Assembly: GCA_033439265.1 (NCBI GenBank)
Contig: JAVTVX010000027.1
Span: 2,991,001-3,055,000 of the forward strand
Source: Dillenia suffruticosa
Lineage: Eukaryota > Streptophyta > Magnoliopsida > Dilleniales > Dilleniaceae
Direction of reading: 5' to 3'
Length of the DNA: 64,000 nt
Position 1 is the first letter of the stretch; every line of letters starts with the position of its first letter. The position numbers and the translations under genes were made by a program. The notes beneath the pieces were generated by a model. That model saw only the letters and a list, made by a program, of their open reading frames with translations, was not told the origin of the DNA and did no database searches. Positions 37,956-47,849 of the stretch are shown in pieces.

Positions 37956-38657
37956 AAAAGAAACTGTCTCTGTGGATATGAATTAATTCCCCCCGGGGGC
38001 CCAATAGACTTGCAATGACCCAAGAAACATCTTGGCACCAAACATTTAGAAGGGATACACTAACAAACTACCCATGCCAATACCATGGACAAACTTTCCA
38101 AAATGCACCTAGATCCAGTGTTCTTCAAATTCCAAAAAATAGAGCATTTTTAAATATGCACACACTTGAGTATATGATTTCTCATATCACACACGGTTAA
38201 GGTCACTTCCTCGTGATCCAACAATTTACAGGTTGTGTATCATAACTCGGGTCATTTTTAGGAAAGTTGAGACTAAATTTTATTTAAATCTTATGAACTT
38301 GTAAGTTATTATATTCAAAATAAAATGAAGATGAAGATATTTTAAGTGAGTTAATAGGCTGGCTGACAGCCAAGTTGAAACAAGTTGAGCTCTCTCAAAT
38401 AGGCTTCTTGTCCCCTAATTTTGAAGCATTAAAATTTGGCCTTCTTGAATTTGCTATATGTGAGACCATTGGTGAAGCGATGAAATAGCCGGTGTCCAAA
38501 ATTGCCAACAAATGGAGGCCATTGACTGCCTTCCCCTACAAAATTCAACACCCTTCTACCCCATTAAAAAAGAAGACCCAAAAATTCAATCAAACATTTT
38601 CAACTACCCTTCTGTAATTGGTCCTCCATCTCCAAACAATTCGGACAACCCACCACA

Positions 38658-38665
38658 TATAAATA
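38658..38665 (+). promoter_or_regulatory. TATA box of the arabinogalactan protein gene
   Basis: TATAAATA in the context CACATATAAATACCTC, 103 bases before the start codon; a strong TATA box fits the high expression usual for such genes. Confidence 0.65.
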
Positions 38666-38767
38666 CCTCAAACCCCATCCTCCATTTTCCTCATTCTTTG
38701 TAACTTGCGGTTTGTTCTCTTGTAGAATCAACTGCATTCGGTAAAGAGTCAACACCTCCTAAAAAAA

Positions 38768-39178
38768 ATGGCACGTGCAATTGTTTTCGCCGTTATGTTC
38801 TTGGCCGTGGCCGTCTTGGTTTCCTCGGCTCCATCCCCAGTCAGTGCCCCATCTGGCTCACCCAAGTCCGCTCCATCCAACGCTCCTACCATGGCTCCAA
38901 CCAAGGCACCAGCCATGGCCCCATCTGCCTCTTCTCCAGCCACCTCACCCCAAGCCGAGGTACCAGAGAGCGAGATCTCCATAGCGCCCGAATCTGAAAT
39001 ATCCTCACCACCTGAGCCAAACATGGGACCGGCTCCTGGACCTGCTGATTCCGATCTTGATGCTACTGCTGATGCTGATGCCACCCCAGCTCCCGCTCCC
39101 AAGGCTAACGGCGCCTCCGCCTTGGAAATCTCCGCTGCTGCTGGTGTTGCCGCTGTTGCCGGCTTCTTTGTCTTCTAA
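38768..39178 (+). CDS. Classical GPI-anchored arabinogalactan protein, 136 aa
   Basis: Intronless. Residues 1-20 form a signal peptide (MARAIVFAVMFLAVAVLVSS). The mature core (21-112) is rich in Pro, Ala, Ser and Thr with repeated AP, SP and TP dipeptides, the sites of proline hydroxylation and type II arabinogalactan attachment. Two acidic inserts (ESEISIAPESEI at about 68-79 and DSDLDATADADA at about 94-105) break the core. The C-terminus (about 114-136) has small residues, then a hydrophobic tail ending GFFVF: a GPI-anchor addition signal. The product is expected on the outer plasma membrane and in the wall. Length and order match classical AGPs; I cannot tell which member. Codon use is more GC-rich than the surrounding DNA. 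Confidence 0.9.
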   Translation: MARAIVFAVMFLAVAVLVSSAPSPVSAPSGSPKSAPSNAPTMAPTKAPAMAPSASSPATSPQAEVPESEISIAPESEISSPPEPNMGPAPGPADSDLDATADADATPAPAPKANGASALEISAAAGVAAVAGFFVF

Positions 39179-39766
39179 ATCATCGTTATTCCAATGTTGT
39201 TGTAATTTTATGATGATTTTTTTATGCATGCCGTAACGTTAAAAATTCAAATGAAGGTGTTATAGAGTTTGAGAATAAGATTATTTTATTTTATTTTTAT
39301 TTTTTTGGTGTTTTGCATGGGAACGCATGAGATGCTAACCCATTGAGTTATATAGTAATTAATTCGCTTATTTGCTTTAAAATTTTAGTGGGTGTGTCAT
39401 TGATTTGATTTGAGTTTTCATTTTTTATTAAATTAGAGTCGAGGATAAAAACTTCTTCTAGAACATCCGCTTTTATTATTATGAAAACCTACAAAATTAA
39501 TCATTTCATCTGTGAACCCTTTATTTTTATAGTTGCGATAGTGGAAAATTATTAATTTTTATTTAAAGATATTAAGAAAATACTTTGTTCTCTAACTTAA
39601 GAAAATTGAGAGTAAGAAAAAAAATGCTGAAATGGAATCCATGGCGGAGAAGACTGGATGGAACCCAAAATACTGCTTTCTCTCCCTAAAACCCATACCA
39701 AGACCAAACCCTCTGCTCGGTCTCTCCTCTTCTATCTCTGACTACAATCTCTCCCTTTCTCGCTCA

Positions 39767-39770
<4 letters not shown>

Positions 39771-39814
<44 letters not shown>
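39771..39814. repeat. (CT)22 microsatellite
   Basis: Pure CT run over 44 bases, preceded by imperfect CTCGCTCACTCG units. Confidence 0.9.
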
Positions 39815-39816
<2 letters not shown>

Positions 39817-40248
39817 AGAGACCAGAAATCTTTCTCTTCACAGACCAGAAATCTTTCCGATTCTCCTCTGTTCTTTTCTCTCTCTACCTTCTGCAGCCGC
39901 CCTCTCTTCCTTCCAATCAATGCAGGCTATAGATAATCTCAACCCATTACCAAAACAACGGTTGTTATCCAGCACAAAAAAAAAAAATAAATAAATAAAA
40001 TAAAAACGCCACCACAAATACATAGCGACGGTAATACCCATCAGAACTTCACTCCAATTCCATTGGTTTTTTTCAAACCCATCGAGACCCACTTCCCCAA
40101 AATCCTCCCGAATGAGAAGAAAATGAGATTGATAGCATCCAAACGTTGATTAAACTTCTAGGTCTCCCTGATTTAATTAAAGAAGAGCAAGAAACTTCTT
40201 CGGCTGTAAGGAACTTGTTCAGATGTTTCATTGTTGTTTAGGACCAAT

Positions 40249-40440
40249 ATTTGGTCAAGGATTGAACATGTTGTCTTTTTCTGGAATGTGATGATTGATT
40301 AGTGTACGAGAGTCGGGGATTTTGGCATTGCGCACCAACTGTTTGACAAAATTCCTCGAGAGTCTTGTCTCTAAGAATGGTATCATTGCTGTTGACATGG
40401 AGTTTTGGGGTATGTTTAGAGAGATGCGGTGGTTCGTGCA
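40249..40440 (+). pseudogene. Pentatricopeptide-repeat (PPR) protein relic
   Basis: One plus-strand frame reads FFWNVMID, a stop at 40300-40302, then CTRVGDFGIAHQLFDKIPRE and another stop near 40372. WN-MI...R-GD--A--LFD-MP is the signature of a plant-type PPR motif (organelle RNA-binding proteins). A shifted frame continues with a degraded WGMFREM-like piece. With two stops and a frameshift inside about 190 bases and no flanking PPR motifs, it is a dead fragment. Confidence 0.5.
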
Positions 40441-42328
40441 AGGAAAAAAAAATCTGTGTAGAGGTTTTGAGATGTTTCTTTGCTGTTTAGGACCGGAACG
40501 AAGGTGCAGGACGTAGAGAAGTTGAAGACTCCGGGATCTGAATTGGCACTCAAAACCACCTTCTTTCCACTTCTGCGCTCTTTTCGAGGCCAAAATAAAA
40601 AACCCAGCTCCGATTCACTCTCTGCCTACGTCGTGTTCCTCGTGTTACCGGAAATAGGGTTAAAAATCTGGTGACTAGACAATTTTCTGGCACAGTAAAG
40701 CGAGAGATTGAGAGAGAGAGAGAGCTAGCGTGGGAGGTTGCAGGAGGATTGTAGAGAGCGGTTAGACCGAGAACAAAGTTAACTCATTAAATTAAAATTA
40801 ATAAATAAATGAATAACTTATAATTTAAAATTTTCACGACTTAGAACGAGAAATTCCAAAGAACCCTAAGACTCAAACTGTACTCTTATATATATATAAT
40901 CGAGAGAAAATTTTGCATAAAAAAGATTTAGGAGACTCTATGTATTTGATTTTTAAATTTAAAGCGTATTTCGTCCCTTTCTCCATTAAATTTTACCCCA
41001 AAAATATAAACATTTAGCATTTATGCAGGTAGAGTTAAGTGGTAAAGAGCTTTTGCCCTTACTTCCCGAGTCTCTTGTTTTCATCAATAAAAGGAGAGAA
41101 ATCTAACGGCCCAGGCACCATCCTGTGGAATCGAATTACAATGGTCTGCTTTAGCATGGCCATAGAACCCAAAAATACATGCCAGATGTTTTCTATTTTC
41201 TTTCGTTGGATTTGGATAACATGCGGAATAAAATTCAACAAAGAAAGAATAGGTGAATGATTATCCAATAATCATGTATTTTGATTATTCACCACTGGTT
41301 GGATCAGACTTGAACTCAGCCAATAGGAAATACTATTTTGCTGTATATAAATTTGGAGTTAATTATGAAAGCGTGGGTATTATCCTCCTTCATTGACTAA
41401 ATGCAGAGTTATGATGGGATTCGGTGTGAAATTTTGATGAATTGATGATCTTTTCTTTTTTGTGCAATTGCATTAGAAGAAGTGTTACAAAGTATTTTTG
41501 CCAAAATTGATGATTGGGTTTGACTTTTGAGTTGTATTAAATTGGCATTTGTGGTTTTTGTCATTTGCTTGGATTTAGTAAAATGCCCTTTGATTTTGCC
41601 ACAGCACCTTATTTCAGAATGTGGAACCAAAGAGCAAACTCTACATGCCCTGTTTAGAAAGCCTAATATATTATAAAATATTTTTAATACAATGATAGTT
41701 CAAATTTGATATGAAATATTTTTCAGAACCCAACCTCCCCCACGAATTGGGCCCGAACATGGATATTTTTTGGACTTGGGTACAAGAACCGGGGGCATTT
41801 GATGCACGAGCAACTAGCGAGTAGTTGTGTAGTAAAATGTCTCGTTCATTTCTTTTCCTTTTTTTTTTTAGAAGGAGATCTAATCAATTGAGATCGAATC
41901 TAAAAAAGGAAAATAAAAATGAGGAGGTTATAATGCTTGATCTGTCCCTAAGGGACATGCCTCATTTATTCTAGAATTCAGAAAACTACATTGCAATGTT
42001 CTTACATATATTCATTACAAGACTATAAAAATAGTACTCAAATATTATAGAACTGGGCTAGAGCTTCTAGGGTACTTATATTAGGGAGGGCTTGGGCTTC
42101 ACAGAGGACGGAGCCTAATGCTTAGCCAGGCCGATATTTGGGCAGATGCAGCTCGGACACAACCTCTAGGCTGGGCTTATGGAAGAGCGGAAGACAAAAT
42201 TGGCTAAGCTGGGTTTCCATTAAGATTCCTAACGATGCCTATTCAGGTCTACTACACAGTCCTGACTACTTACTTCTAGGATGTTTAAAAATCAATCATT
42301 ATTTGCTCCGTTTGGGTCTCTAAAGATC

Positions 42329-45300
42329 CTAAAGCTGTGGTTGATCCAAAGAGGGTTTGATTTCCACTACCACTATCTTGGCATCTGAAACTTGTTTCTC
42401 AGCTTCAATTTTATGGCTGCTGCTCTTAACCATATTCTCCTCTTTGCTCTTCCCCCACAGCACGCTGTAAAGCCCCACAACTAGCAAAATCCCACCTAAA
42501 ACACTAAACACCAAGCACAAGAAAAGAAAGTCAATTATTATATACATCATGGTCAGAATAGTCTTACTATCATGTCTATGAGTTATGTTCAAGCAATAAT
42601 TGTTTGTTCATGCATTATTATTTTTCCTTGTTACAAATTCTATTAAGTCAATCCAGTTTATTCGCATGCCTATGATATTGAAAATATTCTTATATACCCA
42701 TTTGTCATTAGCTACGTTTTTTTGTGTAACGAAGTTTTCTGAGTTAATCTATATTAGGCTGGTCTAAATAAGCTCATCAATGTCAAACTTAACATGTTTG
42801 CGGGAGTTTTCCACAAAGTCTCTTTGGTGAAAACGAATGCAAGACCTTAAAGAGCAGTAAATTCTTAGTGTTATTTAAGTTGGTCGTTTCCATATGTCTT
42901 GCATTATAGTGACCCTTGAAGATGTATTAACTTTTTGTTACTACAAATGTACAAAATTAAGTAAGCATGTCCAGCACTAATGGAAGAAAATTTAATTTAC
43001 CTTCCCAAAGTAGTGATCTCACCCAGGAGGAATGAAGAAAAGAACATCGTAATGATCAGAGATAAGGGAGTAGACATGGCCAAGAAAACAGGCCCTCTTT
43101 TCTCAACCACCCATGTTTGTAAATAATATGCCACCCCGGTTACCACAGCACCCTGTCAAAAATATCTAGCTTAGTTAGTAATCCTCATTATTCTTCAAAA
43201 ACTTATGACTGAATTGAGATGAGTTTATTGATCGGTTACACAGTAAGCGATTGCAATGAGTCCAACATTCCAGCCTAGCTTCCACTGGTTCATGTCTCTT
43301 TCAAAAGCTATGGCAATTGCAAATGACTGAATTGAGCTTAGAAAGCATTGCAGACTTGTGAAGAGAAGCTTTGAAGGGTAGACTTTCATTACCCCACCCT
43401 GCATAATTCCAAATAAAAGATTACAGGAGTTGTTAAGCATTCATTGGGCAACTTTCTCATTTAACTTTCAATGACTAGCTGACTGATTAATATCTTTAGT
43501 ACCTGCAAAACGAGCCAAAGAGCCCAGAAAATGTTGGAGAGGAGCATGAGAAAGCAACCTTTAATCCATGTTTTGGTAGTAGAAGAAGCAGGATTTGGTT
43601 GATGGCTGGCATGAAAATGTCCAATATTTGCATGATTATGGAATAAGGGATTGAAATGAGGGCCTTTGTAGAAGGCCAATGTTACAGCTCCTCCTAAACA
43701 CAGTAATATTCCGGTAACTTTAGCTGCTCCCGACTTTGTCCGAATTTTCACCATCTCCATCCTGGAAAAAATAAAAAAAGAAATCTTATCAACTAAATTA
43801 ATCAAAAGTACTAATGTGAACTATAAATAGAGATCATTTTATGGCACCTATAGAGAGTCAATGATATTTAAAGTGTCTTATTTATCTATTAAAAACATTT
43901 ATAAGACACTCTGAAGGATTTTTCATGAGGTTTTGATTCGAGTCCTTTATAAGGAATTTTTTTTGTTTTGTTATACAAAATTTGAATCCCGAATCATAGA
44001 TTAAAGAAAAGGGTTATGGTTATGACTATTAAACTATTCAATTTTAGGGACTTTTGTGAGACAACATTGTGAAATTCTTACTAAAATCTTTGGAGGTTCC
44101 AATAGAATCCCTATGGGCCAAATGTTTACCATCCATACCACGACACTGGACAAAAATCTAACTTTCTAATTTGAGTTTTGTGTGGTCTCCTTGCCGTTGA
44201 TGAGTTTGGTCAATTTTTTCATGTGGGTCTTGTTCAATTTATGGGTCATCACATCACACCATAGTTATTAAGCCAAAACCAACCCATGAGTTGGACCGGG
44301 TCAACCCTTCACCAATATATTTTACTGATCGATTCATAAATTGAATCATTTATGTAATCAATTCATATAAACTCGCGGGTCAATAACAGATTGAACTACA
44401 ACTCATGACTTGTGAGCTTTTATAAAACTCATGCACAATTGTTATAACTCTTTTTAATTTTGATATTGACTTTTGTAGTATTCAAAAAATTCAAAAGAAA
44501 AAATCATCTTCTCGATGACAATCATAATAATGATCCTTTCTTCTCCATTCAAAAAATGAAAAGTTTCAAAAGAGTGGAAAACTTATAACTAATTCCAAAT
44601 ACTCATAAAAAAAATTTAATCAATTTCTCAATAACGACACCACCACTCTATTTCTCTTAAAAAAAAAAGAGAATATAAAAGGAAGTTATGCATAAAATAT
44701 CTTTTATAAATAGTATTTGGGGAAATATCTCTCACATCAATAAAAATAAAATCAGAGTAATGGAGAAATTTTCATTTTATAATATTTATTAAATATTATT
44801 CATGATTCAAATTTAAAATATATATTAGCTTTTATAAATATTGTGATAAATATTCTATATTTAAAAAATATAATTATATATATTTTTATATTTAAAATAA
44901 TAAAAAAATTAACGATTAAATCAGTAAATCAACAGTTTAATTAATCGAATCATAAAATTTTTAAAACACGTGAGTCGATGTGTTGGTCGAATTTAGTGAC
45001 CATGCATCCCACATGAACAAAGTTTTATCGAATCCCATCCTCACACTTGTGAGTTGTCATTTTTCCTTTTCTGGTCTTATTTCTATTTTGGGTCACCACA
45101 CGTAGACCTGACCAAGAGCCCAATCAGGCCCTGACCCGACCAGGCCCTCCCCGTGGCCCAGATAACGCATTTTCTCCTTCTCTGATTTTCGCCCCCCCCT
45201 CTTGATTCTGCTATTCCCTTCCGAAAGCAGCTTGGGCCCTGAACGGGCCCGAAACAAGAACCGCTTGAACCGGGTCATTAAAATACCCTCAGTGATAGCT

Positions 45301-47379
45301 CGATGGTAAGCATCAGATTTTTCTGACATAGGAGTGACGGAGTGGCTCAGTTCATGCCTCGATTCAGGAACCATATTCTAATTAATTCAATTTGAACATA
45401 TGTATGTCTCTATTTTAAGGGATGACTCTCTCAACTTAATTTTTTATTTTCAAATTTCAAAAATACAATTTGATTAAGTAATCTAACACTCAATCTCATT
45501 AAATCACTTCTAACAACACATAATTAAGCTTTTTAAACTGATATATAACATTATTATGCTATATTATAAAAAATATAATATATAATCCATTTTTAAGATA
45601 GTGCAAATTATTCTACTTTTTAATGGACCAGAGTAGTCTTTGGATGAAGTTGTTTTGGCACAAACCAGAAATACATGACATATATGATAGCTTTGACACT
45701 ATTTTGGTACACCTGCTCGTTCAAATATCTCCCCAAAATGGAAATTCCAACTCTCTACCCTCACATGGTTATTATCTGGTGATAAATGAAGTCATTCACT
45801 TCCACCAAAGCCCCACCAAGCTCTTCATCTTTGCGTCTTTGCCTTTATTGGAGCAAGCTATTTCACAAAATTCAAAGCTTAAAAGAAGGCCTTTTAGCAT
45901 GCCAAATGGGGTGACATGACATATCATCTTATCCTCACATTGGAAATAAAATTTTTCTTCTATTGTCATAAAAATTGACAACGGATAAAGCTGATAATCG
46001 TTAGATGATCATCGAATAGTCATCTATCATTTTTTTTTTTAAATTTTGTATTCATAAAAAAACGTAAAAATTAAATGTCAATACAATTATCAATAATTTT
46101 ATAAATAATAATACCCAATAAAAAATTCTTAAAATAAAAATAAAATTTGATTTAAGACCTCTAACAATAAGTTTTTATTAAGTATCTTCCGATCTAACTA
46201 TATAATGATGTTGAGATATGTGCGCATAATAAGAAATCATGCCTCAAGGAAGTGTTTGAGATATACAGTTTAGTTTCAACACCAAAATTTATTAGTATAA
46301 TAATTATGGACGCATTTTATATTTCATTTTAGAGAAAGAACTATCATTTTGAATTTAATCACAAGAATAACCGATTATCAATTGATATAATAAAATCTGA
46401 TTTTAAGTTCTTTAACTGGAATCTTGAGTTCAACTCGCAAATTGAGCATGAATCAGATTATATTAAGACAGTAGTTTTCTAAATAGGTTATTATAAATTC
46501 TGAACTAAATTAATCAAAATATTATTTCATAGATCGATTATTACGGTATTAAAAAAAATTAATCACAAGAATATACTATGTGTTGGTGCAAGACTTGTAC
46601 AGAAATCTATGCAATAACCCCAATTTGCATGAAGTTGCTCAAACATCGAGAAAAGAAGTATGATAATGTTGTTTACCCGAGTAAGAGTGCCAAGAAGAAG
46701 GTGATGGCTGGAAGGCAATTTGTAGTTGCAGAACCCAAAGTCGCTGATGTATATACAAGGGCAATTCCACATATATCCAAACTCAAAGTAATTCTGACAC
46801 GAAAGATAAATAAATGGTGTTAATCCATAAATATTTTATATATGTTATTTTTTTTTGTCCCCAAATCTTCTTTCTTTTCTATTAGTTTTATCATGTATTT
46901 TCAAGAAAAAATATATATTTTTTTTTGCGTGAAAAAAATTTTGAATGTTCTTCAAAAATCAGACATTTAAAGAGAAAAAAAAAATTGTCAACAGCAATCT
47001 GTTACTTGCGTTCAGAATTTTTATCATAACAAAGATGGCAACAATTGAGTAAACATACCCACAGAAAGAGAGCATAAATATCTTGCAGAAGGTTGTAAAT
47101 GAGAGTGGTGGCCTCTTCTTCCTTTGAATAGAAACACACATAAGAAATAAGAAATAAAATAAACAAAATAAGAAGAATAAGAGAAAGGATATTTTTTCAG
47201 TAGTACCATTCAAGGGTTAAAGCAAGAGGAACCAAGAGAAAGCACGAAACAGTCTGTCTATAGAAGACAAACACAAAACTGTTCATGCCGCCATTGAAGG
47301 CAGCCTTCGAGAGCAAGAACATGCCGGAATATAGACATTGTATGAGGACGACAGCCAAATAAGGCTTCTTTGCATCCAT
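42329..47379 (-). CDS. WAT1-related (UMAMIT) transporter of the At5g64700 type, 365 aa, seven exons
   Basis: Exons on the minus strand are 47379-47207, 47121-47059, 46793-46677, 43761-43503, 43398-43240, 43152-43001 and 42503-42329. Splice sites are GT-AG, phases agree, and the sum is 366 codons. The protein starts MDAKKPYLAVVLIQCLYSGM and carries the family landmarks: FVFVFYRQ in span 2, KKRPPLSFTTFCKIF, YTSATLGSATTNCLPAITFF in span 4, CLGGAVTLAFYKGP, WVVEKRGPVFLAMSTPLSL in span 9, and VLGGILLVVGLYSVLWGKS, then a charged cytosolic tail. About ten membrane spans in two EamA halves. From recall the closest Arabidopsis relative is At5g64700, which shares the Gly after the LLL of span 4. A TATA box lies 63 bases upstream. 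Intron 3 (46676-43762) is 2.9 kb and swollen by repeats. Confidence 0.92.
43960..44035 (+). repeat. Dispersed repeat family R2 copy in WAT1 intron 3
   Basis: TTTTGTTTTGTTATACAAAA, TTTGAATCCCGAATCATAGA and GACTATTAAACTATTCAA match the copy at 31918 block for block. Confidence 0.45.
45285..45445 (+). mobile_element. SINE-like head joined to an R1 repeat copy (WAT1 intron 3)
   Basis: The head GTGATAGCTCGATGGTAAGC has a good A-box (TAGCTCGATGG) and is followed at tRNA-like distance by CCTCGATTCAGG, a plausible B box. It leads directly into an R1 copy (CATATTCTAATTAATTCAAT ... GATGACTCTCTCAACTTAAT). This arrangement suggests that R1 is the body of a SINE family that has lost its head elsewhere. 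No target-site duplication was identified. Confidence 0.5.
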
Positions 47380-47441
47380 TTTTTTGGGTGATGAGACAGA
47401 ACTATTCCCTTTGATTTCTTTGCGGACAGCTGGATACAGGT

Positions 47442-47450
47442 CTTTATATA
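47442..47450 (-). promoter_or_regulatory. TATA box of the second WAT1-related gene
   Basis: On the minus strand TATATAAAG lies 63 bases before the start codon at 47379, which suits a leader of about 30 bases. Confidence 0.6.
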
Positions 47451-47849
47451 ACGTTCTTGAAAAGATGAAAGATAGGATATTTGTAAAATTTTTATGAGTA
47501 TTGATAGCCATGATATCCACGTAATTTATAGCTGTTCGATCCATATGCAACAACCCATATCATTTAACTGTTTTATAAATTGACAGACGATGAACATTGA
47601 ATAAAGATCTGATATCTACAATCTTATGAGTAAAGTAATTTTATTTACTTTTACTTTCGTTTAATCAGGGGACCACCCGGCTGTTCATACATGTCCCTAT
47701 CTTGTGCATTTATTGGCTTGGTCTAGCAGCCAAACAACGTACTTATTGTGTCATGTTAGGGGCCCTTTAGCATTGAACTTTTGTTGTTTGGTATTTTACT
47801 TGTAAATAATACTACGAGGGTTCTAGCCGCACAAGGTGTGGTCTTGACC

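Larger units (their letters stand above)
39179..42328. other. Intergenic region with (CT)n tract and PPR relic
   Basis: Holds the AGP 3' flank, a (CT)22 run at 39771-39814, a degenerate pentatricopeptide fragment near 40249-40440, and at about 41025-41080 a weak tRNA-like head (TAGAGTTAAGTGGTAAAG), possibly an old SINE. No intact gene. Confidence 0.5.

Noticed and set aside
45093-45374. 93-aa minus-strand frame
   Set aside because: Covers the SINE-like head in a WAT1 intron; no protein similarity.
46578-46823. 81-aa plus-strand frame
   Set aside because: Antisense to exon 3 of the second WAT1-related gene, which is recognisable on the minus strand.
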